Of a DNA stretch of 64,000 nucleotides, positions 43,687 through 52,453 are shown piece after piece (the stretch's first letter is position 1; each line of letters opens with the position of its first letter). The notes under the pieces are model-generated. The model had not been told where the DNA came from and did not search any database. It saw nothing but the letters and a program-made list of their open reading frames with translations. The stretch spans positions 432,337-496,336 of the forward strand of contig JBJZOS010000002.1 of NCBI GenBank assembly GCA_046269235.1. Direction: 5' to 3'. This stretch comes from Soonwooa sp032078105 (GTDB lineage: Bacteria; Bacteroidota; Bacteroidia; Flavobacteriales; Weeksellaceae). The position numbers and the translations under genes were made by a program.

Positions 43687-44586
43687 TTGAAAAGGCTCAT
43701 CTCTGTTGTAGGACCAACCGGAATCGGAAAAACAAAACTGGCAATCGAAATTGCAAAGTCTCAACATACTGAGATTATTTCTTGCGATTCGCGACAGTTT
43801 TATAAAGAGATGAAAATAGGAACCGCCGTGCCTTCTGATGAAGAATTGGCCGAAGTTCCACATCATTTTATTGGAAATCTAAGCATCCACGATTATTATT
43901 CAATCGGACAATTCGAAAAGGAAGCGCTTGACAAATTGGACGAATTATTCCTAGATCACGATGTTATAATCATGGTTGGCGGCAGCGGTATGTACGAAAA
44001 AGCTGTTGTTGATGGTATGAATGATTTGCCGGAAGCTGACGAAGACAACCAAAAACTGCTGCAATTTATTTTTGAAAATGAAGGCATCGAACCTTTACAA
44101 AATCTTCTTAGAATTTTAGATCCAGATTATTACAACAATGTCGATTTAGAAAATCCACGACGTTTATTCCGCTCTTTGGATATTATTTTTCAAACGGGGA
44201 AATCTTATTCCGAAAACCTTGACGCACCAAAAATTAAAAGAAACTTCGAAACCATAAGAATTGGCATCGATGCGCCGCGAGAAGTTATCTATGACCGAAT
44301 TAATCGTCGCGTAGATATTATGATGGAACAAGGTCTTTTGGAAGAAGCAAAAACTCTTTTATCCCACCGCGATAAAGTTGCTTTGCAAACGGTTGGTTAC
44401 ACCGAATTATTTCGGTACATTGATGACGAATGGACGTTGGACTTTGCGATTGAGGAAATTAAAAAGAATTCTCGTCGTTATGCAAAACGTCAAATCACGT
44501 GGAACAAAAAGTTAGTTGATGTTAATTGGGTTAACTACGAAAATTCTGTTGAAGAAAGCTTATCTTTGCTTCACAAAATTTTATAA
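43687..44586 (+). CDS. miaA: tRNA dimethylallyltransferase
   Basis: About 300 residues from TTG 43687. Adds dimethylallyl to A37 of tRNAs reading UNN codons. P-loop GPTGIGKT (9-16), the DMAPP/tRNA motif ISCDSRQFYKEM, and the conserved GGSGMYEKAV. The frame is open upstream to 43600, but a -7 like TATTTTCG (43665-43672) lies inside that extension, so the TTG start giving MKRLISVVGPTG is preferred. A redoxin gene follows 2 bases after the stop. Confidence 0.94.
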   Translation: MKRLISVVGPTGIGKTKLAIEIAKSQHTEIISCDSRQFYKEMKIGTAVPSDEELAEVPHHFIGNLSIHDYYSIGQFEKEALDKLDELFLDHDVIIMVGGSGMYEKAVVDGMNDLPEADEDNQKLLQFIFENEGIEPLQNLLRILDPDYYNNVDLENPRRLFRSLDIIFQTGKSYSENLDAPKIKRNFETIRIGIDAPREVIYDRINRRVDIMMEQGLLEEAKTLLSHRDKVALQTVGYTELFRYIDDEWTLDFAIEEIKKNSRRYAKRQITWNKKLVDVNWVNYENSVEESLSLLHKIL

Positions 44587-44588
44587 AA

Positions 44589-45149
44589 ATGGCTAATACT
44601 CCTTCTAATATGTTGGCTTTAGGAACTGTTGCTGCAGATTTTGCGCTACCTAATCCTTCCAAAGAAAATAAAATTGAAACACTTAATGCGCTGAAAGGTG
44701 AAAAAGCGACTTTGGTGATGTTCATTTGTAATCACTGTCCTTTCGTATTGCATGTGATCGAAAAGTTGGCTGAACTTTATGACGATTATAAATCACAAGG
44801 TATCGTGTTTATCGCAATTAGTTCTAACGATGCTATCGCATATCCAGCTGATGGACCAGAGTTGATGGTAGATTTTGCGGAGGAGCATGGTGTTAATTTT
44901 CCATATTTATATGACGAATCTCAAGAAGTTGCTAAAGCTTATGAAGCAGCTTGTACCCCAGATTTCTTTTTGTTTGATAAAGATTTAAAATTGATATATC
45001 GTGGTCAAATGGATGATTCGCGTCCAGGAAACCAAAAAGAAATAACAGGTGAAGATCTAATTATCGCATTCGAAAACCTTTTGGCAGACCAACCGCAAGA
45101 AGAATTGCAAAAACCAAGTATGGGTTGCAACATCAAGTGGAAAGCTTAA
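44589..45149 (+). CDS. Thioredoxin-fold redoxin (AhpC/TSA-like)
   Basis: 186 residues, no signal peptide. Thioredoxin fold with the active site FICNHCPFV (Cys47, Cys50), cis-Pro region ACTPDFFLFDKDL and a C-terminal PSMGCNIKWK typical of this cytosolic redoxin group. Likely a thiol-disulfide reductase or peroxidase; the partner is unknown. Cotranscribed with miaA (2-base gap). Confidence 0.92.
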   Translation: MANTPSNMLALGTVAADFALPNPSKENKIETLNALKGEKATLVMFICNHCPFVLHVIEKLAELYDDYKSQGIVFIAISSNDAIAYPADGPELMVDFAEEHGVNFPYLYDESQEVAKAYEAACTPDFFLFDKDLKLIYRGQMDDSRPGNQKEITGEDLIIAFENLLADQPQEELQKPSMGCNIKWKA

Positions 45150-45157
45150 TAAATATA

Positions 45158-45187
45158 AACGCTCTCAAATTTTGAGAGCGTTTTTTT
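45158..45187 (+). terminator. Terminator after the redoxin gene
   Basis: Stem AAACGCTCTCAAA / TTTGAGAGCGTTT with a minimal loop and a run of seven T. Confidence 0.9.
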
Positions 45188-45295
45188 ATTGAATGAAAAC
45201 CATTTGTGGTTTTAAAAAAATATCAGTTTTACTATTTTTATCAAAATATATTTTTACTAAATCTTAAATGGCTTTGTAAAATTTTTAAATAAAAC

Positions 45296-45931
45296 TTACT
45301 TCAAGAAAGGATTAAAATCCTTTTCGAAACCGATGGTTGTTGGATCGCCGTGTCCGCTATAGACTTTGGTGTCAGGATTCAGAACTAATAACTTTGTTTT
45401 GATACTTTCGATAAGTTGTTCGTAACTCGCTTTATAAAGATCCGTTCTACCAATACTTCCGTAGAATAAAACATCACCCGAAATTACAAAGCCTTCTTTC
45501 TCGTTATAGAAAGCAATACTTCCTGGTGAATGGCCTGGTACAAACAAAATTTTAAATTCTTCATCGCCAAGTTTAATAACGTCGCCTTCATTCAGAAATT
45601 CTAAATTTCCAACAAAAGGCGTAAAAGCAAATCCAAATTGCATCGCGCTCATTGGCGCTCTATCAAGCAATTCTTTATCATTAAGATGTAACAAAACCGG
45701 AACATCATATTTGTCATAAGCCCACTGAAGCCCCAAAACATGGTCAATGTGCGCATGCGTTAACAAAATATTTTTAACTTTTAGTTGGTTGTCGTCCAAG
45801 AACGATTCGATCTGTTGCGTCTCGTGGATTTGGAAATTTCCAGGATCGATGATAAAAGCTTCTTTGTCGTTGTAGATGATGTATGTATTTTCCGAAAACG
45901 GATTAAATGCAAAAGTCTTGATGTGTAACAT
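45296..45931 (-). CDS. MBL-fold hydrolase, glyoxalase II-like
   Basis: 211 residues. Metallo-beta-lactamase fold with the motif THAHIDHVLG, later His in GHSPGSI, Asp in ISGDVLF and a terminal YSGHGDPTTIG. This is the short YcbL-type subgroup related to hydroxyacylglutathione hydrolase. Substrate unknown. Divergent from the T9SS plug gene with 59 bases between. Confidence 0.93.
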   Translation of the reverse strand: MLHIKTFAFNPFSENTYIIYNDKEAFIIDPGNFQIHETQQIESFLDDNQLKVKNILLTHAHIDHVLGLQWAYDKYDVPVLLHLNDKELLDRAPMSAMQFGFAFTPFVGNLEFLNEGDVIKLGDEEFKILFVPGHSPGSIAFYNEKEGFVISGDVLFYGSIGRTDLYKASYEQLIESIKTKLLVLNPDTKVYSGHGDPTTIGFEKDFNPFLK

Positions 45932-45990
45932 AGGTATTTCTTAATATTACAAAAATACCAAATCGAATCTAATTTTCTTATCTTCGTGAT

Positions 45991-47202
45991 ATGAAGAAGT
46001 TAAGTTTTGTTTTTCTTTTAGTAACAAGCCTTTTGCAGGCTCAGAAAATTGCTGGTGTACAATTGTTTAATCCACAAACTAACGACGAGACGCCGATTAT
46101 TAGTTTCAATCAACAACTTATTTTAAGGTTTGATGATTTAACCAATAGCAGCCAAATTTATCGATATACCATTAAACATTATGACCGAAATTGGCAAGAT
46201 GACGGACTTTTCTTTACAGAATATGCCGACGGAAGCCTTAATGCGTTGATCGATAATTTTCAATATTCGTTTAACACAACTCAGGCTTACACACATTATC
46301 AATTGACTTTCCCGAACGAAAAAATCACGCCAAAAATTTCTGGTAACTATGAGATTATCGTGTACAAAGACTCTGCCGACAAACCACTTTTCAAAAAAAG
46401 ATTTGCCATTTACGAAGAAGCGGCTAATGTAGGTTTGCAACTGTCAAGATATCAAGATGCCAAAAAGCCAGACTTGCGTCAACGTCTAGAGGTGCAGGCG
46501 GTTGGTAGTGGCGCAAGTGTTACCAATAACATCAATTCGGTTTCAATGTCGTTGATGCAAAATAACAATTGGAATACGATGATAACTAACCAACGTCCAA
46601 CATCGACTTTAGGTAACAAATTGTTGTTTCAACAGCTAGGCTTAGCATTTCCGGGTAATAGCGAATTTTATTATTTCGATAACAAAATTCTTAATCAGGC
46701 CTACGACATGGTAGCCAATGTAGGCACAGAAAATGGACAGAACCAAACTTACCTGTTCCCAGTTTGGGCATATCCCGAGACTTACCAGGCTTATGGCGAT
46801 GTTAACGGCGCTTATTATTTCCGTCGAAATGACCTAGGCATCGAACGTGACGCCAACAAAGAGGCCGATTATTCTTGGGTGCATTTCGCTTTAGAAAGTT
46901 TAAAAATGAACAAAAACATCTACGTTCTTGGACAATTTAACGATTACAAAGCCGACGAAAATAGCTTGATGCACTATGACGAAGCCAACAAAATGTATGT
47001 TGCAAAGATCTACCTAAAACAAGGCTTTTACAACTATATGCTCGCTACTAAAAACCAGGACGGAAGCCTCAATTTTGGTGAAATAAACGGTAACTTTTGG
47101 CAGACAGAAAACCTTTATCAGTCCTTGTTATACTACACGCCATTTGGACGCAACTACGATGGATTGTTAGGTTATGGAGAATTTCGAACGCCAGTTAGAT
47201 AG
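45991..47202 (+). CDS. Type IX secretion system plug protein (DUF5103)
   Basis: 403 residues with a signal peptide ending LLQAQ. N-terminal DUF5103 domain with the segment RYTIKHYDRNWQDDGLF and a family-typical C-terminal part NKNIYVLGQFNDYKADENS. In Flavobacterium johnsoniae this protein closes the periplasmic end of the SprA translocon pore. Its presence shows that the organism has a type IX system, though no other T9SS gene is in the window. A -7-like TATCTTCG is just upstream of the ATG. A GC-rich dispersed element begins 8 bases after the stop. Confidence 0.9.
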   Translation: MKKLSFVFLLVTSLLQAQKIAGVQLFNPQTNDETPIISFNQQLILRFDDLTNSSQIYRYTIKHYDRNWQDDGLFFTEYADGSLNALIDNFQYSFNTTQAYTHYQLTFPNEKITPKISGNYEIIVYKDSADKPLFKKRFAIYEEAANVGLQLSRYQDAKKPDLRQRLEVQAVGSGASVTNNINSVSMSLMQNNNWNTMITNQRPTSTLGNKLLFQQLGLAFPGNSEFYYFDNKILNQAYDMVANVGTENGQNQTYLFPVWAYPETYQAYGDVNGAYYFRRNDLGIERDANKEADYSWVHFALESLKMNKNIYVLGQFNDYKADENSLMHYDEANKMYVAKIYLKQGFYNYMLATKNQDGSLNFGEINGNFWQTENLYQSLLYYTPFGRNYDGLLGYGEFRTPVR

Positions 47203-47209
47203 TTTTTTT

Positions 47210-47335
47210 GGCGATTCCCGAGCCTTGGTTTTTGCCGAAGCTTTCAGGTCGGGCTATCCGCTGCTATCTTTTGCGAGGCGAGCTTCGCTGCGCTCAGCCA
47301 CCTCACAAAAGGATATACGCTACTATCCCTATCGC
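47210..47335 (+). repeat. GC-rich dispersed element, copy A
   Basis: Shares with the element at 63591-63745 the blocks GGCrATyC, GCCTTG, GGTCGGGCTrTCCGCTG, TATCTT, and at the far end AAGGAT and ATCCCTATyGC. The centre differs. It folds: CTTTTGcGAGG (47268-47278) pairs with CCTCaCAAAAG (47301-47311). It follows the T9SS plug stop on the same strand. The ORF through it (47174-47362) is not a gene. Confidence 0.8.
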
Positions 47336-47393
47336 GTCCCGCAGTTGGCCTTTTTGGAATAATATTTGAAATTTCATTTAAAAATAAAAAAAT

Positions 47394-47690
47394 ATGAATT
47401 ACACATACCAAAACAACCAATCTGGCAACGGAGGATTTATAACGATGCATAACGACACCGAAGAAGTGGGTAGATTAACCTACACGATAATGCCCGAAGA
47501 TAACCGATATGTCATTTCGTTTGTCAACATTTATCCAAAATTTGAGGGACAAGGACTTGGCAAGTTAATTGTGAAAGAAGCCATCGATTTTGCTCGAGAT
47601 AAGCATTGGAAAGTCTATCCACATTGCTCATACGCAAGAACCGTGATGTCTCGTATGGATGACGTACAAGACATTTTACTGAAATCTTAA
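47394..47690 (+). CDS. Small GNAT family N-acetyltransferase (YjdJ-like)
   Basis: 98 residues, the short GNAT type (GCN5-related with PF14542-like fold). Acetyl-CoA loop FEGQGLGKLIVKEAI and conserved KVYPHCSYARTVM with Cys. The substrate is unknown. It is a single gene, convergent with trpS. Confidence 0.9.
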   Translation: MNYTYQNNQSGNGGFITMHNDTEEVGRLTYTIMPEDNRYVISFVNIYPKFEGQGLGKLIVKEAIDFARDKHWKVYPHCSYARTVMSRMDDVQDILLKS

Positions 47691-47739
47691 TTAGACTTTC
47701 AAAAAAAATAAAAGCAAGAATCTTAGAGTCCACATAAAT

Positions 47740-47772
47740 AAAAATCGTCGAAATAAATTCCGCCGATTTTTT
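47740..47772. terminator. Bidirectional terminator between the GNAT gene and trpS
   Basis: Stem AAAAATCGtCG / CGcCGATTTTT with one mismatch, an A run before it and a T run after it. Confidence 0.7.
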
Positions 47773-47786
47773 GTTTTTATAAAGCT

Positions 47787-48755
47787 TTATAGTCCTAGAC
47801 TTTTTCTCACTTTTTCTAAAGTTTGTTGTGCAATTGGACGTGTTTTGGCAGCACCTTCTTGCAATTTCGATTCTAGCTCATCAAGATGCGACATATAATA
47901 GTTGAAGGTTTCTCTCTCTTTTTCGAAACGTGTTAAGATAAGATTCAGCAATTCTGTTTTTGCATGGCCATATCCGAAGTTCCCAGCCAGATATTTAGCT
48001 CTTAGTTCGTCGGTTTGTTCTTGTGTTGCAATCAGTTGATAGATCGCGAATACTTTATCCGTTTCAGGATCTTTTGGTTCTTCTAAAGATTTAGAATCTG
48101 TTTCGATGGACATCACTTGTTTTTTCAATTCTTTTTCTGGTAAGAAGATGTTGATGATGTTGCCAATTGATTTGGACATTTTGCGACCGTCGGTTCCTGG
48201 GACATACTTTGTATTTTCTTGTAACTCAGCGGACGGCAAAACAAAAACTTCGCCCATTTGACGATTGAATTTTTCTGCAACGTCTCTTGTAATTTCCAGG
48301 TGTTGAAGTTGATCTTTTCCTACCGGAACAATCTCAGCGTCGTACAACAAAATATCTGCAGCCATCAAAATGGGATAGTTGAATAGGCCAACATTAACAT
48401 CCGCCAATCGATCCGATTTATCTTTGAAAGAATGTGCCAATTGCAATCTTTGGAACGGAAAAAAACAATCCAAATACCAAGTCAATTCACAAGTTTCTGG
48501 GATGTCGCTTTGGCGGTAAAAATGCGTCTTTTCTGTGTCTAGTCCACAAGCAAGCCAAGCTGCAGCAATCTCATAGGTGTTTTGTTTCAGAGCTGCTGCA
48601 TCTTTAATCAGGGTTAAAGTATGAAGATTTGCAATGAATAAAAATGATTCGTTCTCTGCTTTTTTTGATAATTCGATTGCAGGAATAATCGCTCCTAAAA
48701 GATTTCCCAAATGTGGGGTTCCGGTCGCTTGGATGCCGGTTAAGACTCTTGCCAT
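47787..48755 (-). CDS. trpS: Tryptophan-tRNA ligase
   Basis: 322 residues. Class I synthetase. HIGH-like motif TGTPHLGNLLGA near the N-terminus and KMSKS in GRKMSKSIGN. A -7 box TATTTTTG on the minus strand (48783-48776) lies 21 bases before the ATG. A stand-alone gene. Confidence 0.97.
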   Translation of the reverse strand: MARVLTGIQATGTPHLGNLLGAIIPAIELSKKAENESFLFIANLHTLTLIKDAAALKQNTYEIAAAWLACGLDTEKTHFYRQSDIPETCELTWYLDCFFPFQRLQLAHSFKDKSDRLADVNVGLFNYPILMAADILLYDAEIVPVGKDQLQHLEITRDVAEKFNRQMGEVFVLPSAELQENTKYVPGTDGRKMSKSIGNIINIFLPEKELKKQVMSIETDSKSLEEPKDPETDKVFAIYQLIATQEQTDELRAKYLAGNFGYGHAKTELLNLILTRFEKERETFNYYMSHLDELESKLQEGAAKTRPIAQQTLEKVRKSLGL

Positions 48756-49141
48756 AATAGTGTTCTATTTAGTAGCAAAAATACAAAAGATTGTGGTGTT
48801 GACCAATTTCTTGAGCTTCTGACTTTACATAAAAGATTAGTCAGTGCGTTGGCTTTCTCATTTTTGAGTAGGCGTTTTGTCTGGTTAAAATTACATTGGA
48901 CCAGATGATGATTTGATAAATAGAAAACTTTTTTCAGGATTCTAAAAGTTTTTTTTAATGTTAACAGATATTTTGTTGATATGACAAAGCGTATTAATTA
49001 GACGCGATTTTTAGGTTCCGAAAGGTTCTTTAAAAATGACCACTTGCCGGGGCGATATTTAGAGATCTTTGCTGTTAGGAAGTTTTACCATGAGATTTCC
49101 GCTGAATCAAGCCGCAATCTTTTGGATAAAACTTACATTGA
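48756..49141. other. 386-base region without an intact gene
   Basis: It begins with the trpS promoter. On the minus strand, roughly 49015-49105, a stop-free stretch reads ...SKYRPGKWSFLKNLSEPKN... without a start codon, possibly the end of a decayed gene. The rest is AT-rich with no recognisable site. Confidence 0.35.
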
Positions 49142-49465
49142 TTATTTTGTTACGATGGGCTGGGAAGTAGTTTTCGATGGTAAATTTTGCTCTAATTCTT
49201 TCTGATGGTTTTTATAAATTTTCAAAGCATATATAAAAGCAAGCCAGTTAAAAGACATGAATAGAAAAAACATATAATTAACCAGTTGTCTTTCTGTTAA
49301 TTCTAATTGGTTTCTTTTAGATTGTAAAGATCTAATACCAGTAAAGTCTACAAAATACTCTGGTATTGGCCATAACACAATTTGAAAAAGTATGTGTAGA
49401 AATATCGCAATTGCAATAGAAAAGCATAAGAAAGCCATTTTAATAAAAAGTAGATTGTTATTCAT
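49142..49465 (-). CDS. Small membrane protein of unknown function
   Basis: 107 residues with two TM helices (about 8-35 and 62-84) separated by a charged loop, and a polar tail ending SQPIVTK. No family recognised. ATG 49465 gives MNNNLLFIKMAFL. Neighbours are a decayed gene upstream and an empty stretch downstream, so it may itself be a remnant, but the frame is intact. Confidence 0.6.
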   Translation of the reverse strand: MNNNLLFIKMAFLCFSIAIAIFLHILFQIVLWPIPEYFVDFTGIRSLQSKRNQLELTERQLVNYMFFLFMSFNWLAFIYALKIYKNHQKELEQNLPSKTTSQPIVTK

Positions 49466-49582
49466 ATTTGCGGCTGTAACAACTTGATCAAACGAGAGCG
49501 AGAAAAAGCACGTGCAAATAAATAAACATGACAGTAAAAAGTTGGATTTTCCAGTTGGTAAGCATTTTCACATCTACTTATT

Positions 49583-50207
49583 TTAAAAAAGACGATTTAT
49601 AAAGCCAAGACAAAGTGCAATGATAACATCGCTTAGAATGCATAAAACAAAGAATAAAATCACCTTCGCGATAATGCATAACCACGACTTTTCTGGATAA
49701 AAACCTTTGTAAAACCACGTCAATAATAGAGGTACTATTAAGGTCGCAACTAAAGTTATGTTTAAAATTGATGTTATCTTTATAAAAATGGAGTAGTGGA
49801 TAGAGGAGCAAAATTGTAATGAGTGTGTATTAACCTTGGAAAAATGCCTACATTACAATATCTTCGAAAAAATTATTTCCCCATTTTTTAAAAACGATAT
49901 AAGTGAGAATTGCAAAAATCGGTAATAAGGCTAACGAAAACAACGACATGTAAGACGTTATCCAAGTCAAAATCGGATTCACAATGTGTTCTGGGATGCC
50001 CATTTGCGTATAAGACTTGGTAATCATTTCTTTAAAATTCAAAAATTGAAAAGAAATAAAAGTCGAAAATCTACTCAATATGAAAGCAAGTCCAATTGGT
50101 TGATGATGACTGACACGATTGCCATTAACAAAGGCGCGTGCCGTTTTGCCAGGTTTTTTGAGGGTGTTTTTAATAGAAAAAAAACTTTGTTGGTATTTGA
50201 GTTTTTT
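49583..50207 (-). pseudogene. Decayed DUF3667-family membrane protein gene
   Basis: Two frames join to one recognisable protein. The upstream frame (50207 to 49848) starts directly after a stop codon, without the usual zinc-ribbon N-terminus. It reads NTLKKPGKTARAFVNGNRVS followed by HHQPIGLAFILS, the DUF3667 pattern (PGK-AREY-GKR, then a P-L-helix). It ends at a TAG after FFEDIVM. The other minus frame (about 49857 to 49583) continues with two hydrophobic helices (ILNITLVATLIVPLLLTWFY, IIAKVILFFVLCILSDVIIA) and has no start codon. N-terminal loss plus a frameshift make this a pseudogene. DUF3667 assignment is by eye. Confidence 0.55.
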
Positions 50208-50294
50208 CTAAAACAAATATAATATCGCATGACCAGCAGTCATGGTTATAAATGATATATTTAAAATGGTAATTTTGAAATGTCGAATGGCAAT

Positions 50295-50936
50295 TTACGG
50301 AATCTGAATCTTCTCGCCACCGAATTTCGGTTCTACACCAAAGAACATATCCCAATAGACTTTAGCTCTCGCGAACTTTTCTCGAAGATTGGTTTTGAAG
50401 CCCATTGCTTTGTTGACATCTTTTGCGTTGTAAGCATAAGCTGTCATTCCGTTTTGTTGCGCTAGAAAAACTGCACGTTGATTATGGAATTTTTGCGAAA
50501 TAATAACGAGTTCTTTTTGACCGAAAATTTCTTTTGCTCTAACCACAGAATCCAAAGTTCGGAAGCCAGCAAAGTCTTCGAAAATATGATTCTCGGGAAC
50601 GCCTTTTTTCATTAAAGCCAACTTCATGTCTTCGGGTTCGTTGTAGTTTTTTTTAGAATTGTCACCGCTAACGATGAAATAGTGGACTTTTCCTGCCTTG
50701 TATAACTCGGCAGCAGCGTCGATTCTATAGTTGAAATATAGATTCGGTTGCCCATTGGCTAGTGTTTTTCCGGTGCCAAGCACAAGACCAACTTTCTCCC
50801 TCGGAATGTCATTAATATTAAAGCTATTAAAAGCTTCGGTGTCGCTTTCTATCGTTGTGTTGGACCACCAAACAATAAGGGCTGATACTACGATGAGTAT
50901 CAGTACTGTATTTAATATTTTCTTGAAAATCTTCAT
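50295..50936 (-). CDS. SanA/YdcF (ElyC) family envelope protein
   Basis: 213 residues. One N-terminal TM helix (about 8-24), then a DUF218 domain on the outer face with VGLVLGTGK, FIVSGDNSKKNYNEPEDM and VIISQKFHNQRAVFLA. SanA relatives affect envelope permeability and vancomycin resistance in E. coli at high temperature. Single gene. The upstream region holds another gene remnant. Confidence 0.92.
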   Translation of the reverse strand: MKIFKKILNTVLILIVVSALIVWWSNTTIESDTEAFNSFNINDIPREKVGLVLGTGKTLANGQPNLYFNYRIDAAAELYKAGKVHYFIVSGDNSKKNYNEPEDMKLALMKKGVPENHIFEDFAGFRTLDSVVRAKEIFGQKELVIISQKFHNQRAVFLAQQNGMTAYAYNAKDVNKAMGFKTNLREKFARAKVYWDMFFGVEPKFGGEKIQIP

Positions 50937-51006
50937 GATTGCTAATTAACTTTTAAATCTGTAAGTAACTTATACTGGAACATCAGCAATTAACTTGTGT
51001 AATAAT

Positions 51007-51258
51007 TTAGAGATTTATAAAAATCAACTTTGCAGAGATTCCCTTCAAGATCAACGGCAAAATACTTTCTCCTGACGTCTCCATTCTATCTTCTTTTTTG
51101 GTGTCAACCAAAAGCTTAACGACAACTGCATTATCTTTTCCAGTCACATAAGTAAATTTATAAGAAGTATCGTCTCTCGTGGTCTCATAAATCGATGTAT
51201 TAATTTCTAAAACTTTTTTTAAATATGCGGTTTCAGTTTTAAGACTTTGATTTAGAGC
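51007..51258 (-). pseudogene. Open fragment without start codon between lspA and the SanA-like gene
   Basis: A minus-strand frame of 83 codons beginning right after a TAG (51261-51259) and ending at TAA 51009-51007. It lacks any early ATG, GTG or TTG. The residues look like a real protein: TAYLKKVLEINTSIYETTRD, then TSYKFTYVTGKDNAVVVKLL, ending KLIFINL. It probably represents the C-terminal part of a lost gene. Family not recognised. Confidence 0.5.
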
Positions 51259-51266
51259 CTAAGATA

Positions 51267-51911
51267 CTAAAAATCTAAACCATTTGGGAAAGCTTTCTTT
51301 CTAAATATATATAAGAACAAAGCGCCTACTGTAATTGCAGAATCCGCCACATTAAAAATATATTTGAAAAACTCAATATTCTTCCCACCAAATATCGGTA
51401 CCCAATCTGGCCAAGTCGTATCAACCAACGGGAAATGCAGCATGTCGACCACACAACCACGCATAAAGTGCGAATAACCTTCACCGAGAGGCGTTAGTTT
51501 TGATACGCTGTCGTAGTCAATCCAACGACCAATACTTTCTTCGTACATTGTGCCAGAATCGAAAATCATCCCATAAAACATCCCATCGATGACGTTACCA
51601 ATTGCTCCAGCAAAAATCATGGCCATCGGTATGATGAGGTAATTGGACGCACCTTCTTTTAACCATTTTCTGAAAAGGAAAATCATCCCACCAGCCAAGA
51701 CAAGTCTTAACAAGATCAAAATATATTTTCCCCAAAGTCCTCCGAAATGCAGCCCATATGCCATACCAGGATTCTCAACAAAAGTTAATCGGAACCAACT
51801 TAGTCCAAAGACCTCCACACTTTCGCCAAGGTGGAAATGTGTTTTGATATATATTTTTGAAGTTTGGTCGATGATTAAAATCAATAAAGTGATTAATGCA
51901 ATCTTCTTCAT
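51267..51911 (-). CDS. lspA: Lipoprotein signal peptidase
   Basis: 214 residues, longer than E. coli LspA (164). Removes signal peptides from prolipoproteins. Four TM helices; N-terminal IDQTSKIYI and VENPGMAYGL. The catalytic Asp pair is Asp156 (GCVVDMLHFP) and Asp190 (FNVADSAI). An extra loop of about 35 residues after GNVIDG (about 112-148) explains the length and is probably a lineage feature. The start overlaps the preceding small gene by one base. Part of an ileS - dksA-like - small genes - lspA minus-strand run. Confidence 0.96.
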   Translation of the reverse strand: MKKIALITLLILIIDQTSKIYIKTHFHLGESVEVFGLSWFRLTFVENPGMAYGLHFGGLWGKYILILLRLVLAGGMIFLFRKWLKEGASNYLIIPMAMIFAGAIGNVIDGMFYGMIFDSGTMYEESIGRWIDYDSVSKLTPLGEGYSHFMRGCVVDMLHFPLVDTTWPDWVPIFGGKNIEFFKYIFNVADSAITVGALFLYIFRKKAFPNGLDF

Positions 51912-52102
51912 TATTGTCCTTTTGGCTTGTTAGGTCTATTGATTTTTTGCTCTTTTTTATCGTTGATTTTCTTCACAGTTTTTTGATTGTGGAAATGATT
52001 TCTTGTATGAAATTTTTCAAACTCGATATTCATGTCTTTCAAAACACTTTTTAGAGCCGTTAACTCCATGGCATTTTTTGTGTGTACTATTATAGATTCC
52101 AT
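51911..52102 (-). CDS. Small protein of 63 residues before lspA
   Basis: Soluble, with an N-terminal alpha/beta start MESIIVHTKNAMELTALKSV and a basic, Asn/Lys-rich tail. The start resembles short DUF2683-like Bacteroidota proteins. The stop overlaps the lspA start by one base, which supports translation. Function unknown. Confidence 0.65.
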   Translation of the reverse strand: MESIIVHTKNAMELTALKSVLKDMNIEFEKFHTRNHFHNQKTVKKINDKKEQKINRPNKPKGQ

Positions 52103-52113
52103 TGTTTTAGGAT

Positions 52114-52356
52114 TTATTTTTTTGATAATTCGTCTAGTCTTTTTCGTTGTCTCGGGCTTAGATCATCTATTCCGTTTTCGCCAATTTTGCTTAGCAGTTG
52201 GTCAATTTCTTTTTCGCGCTCACGTTTATCATTATTAAAACGGTCGTCGATGCTGATGTATTTTTTGTTTGGTTTAGAAATTAAAGCGCTAAGCTTGTCT
52301 TTAAAAACAAACGCAAAAATAAGGATAATAATAAGAAAGATGATAACTAATGTCAT
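52114..52356 (-). CDS. Small membrane-anchored protein (DUF6576-like tail)
   Basis: 80 residues. One N-terminal TM helix (about 3-19), then a charged helical tail with DDRFNNDKREREKEIDQLLS and GIDDLSPRQRKRLDELS. This tail matches the short motif at the end of some Bacteroidota rhomboid proteins (DUF6576), here on a single helix. It begins 98 bases after the dksA-like gene and ends 11 bases before the next. Role unknown. Confidence 0.7.
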   Translation of the reverse strand: MTLVIIFLIIILIFAFVFKDKLSALISKPNKKYISIDDRFNNDKREREKEIDQLLSKIGENGIDDLSPRQRKRLDELSKK

Positions 52357-52453
52357 GACTTTATAACCAAAAAAGGTTTACAATTTCTTGTAAACCTGTA
52401 TTATTACTTAATTAAAGAAAATAATCGTTTATACAAACTCAAATGTTTTTGGA

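Noticed and set aside
45991..47202. A complete type IX secretion locus
   Set aside because: Only the plug protein is here; the surrounding genes are unrelated, so no system can be claimed from this window.
49578..49811. 77-residue ORF on the minus strand (MLLYPLLHFYKDN...)
   Set aside because: Another minus-strand frame over the same bases encodes two clean hydrophobic helices that fit the DUF3667 remnant; this frame is a shadow of it.
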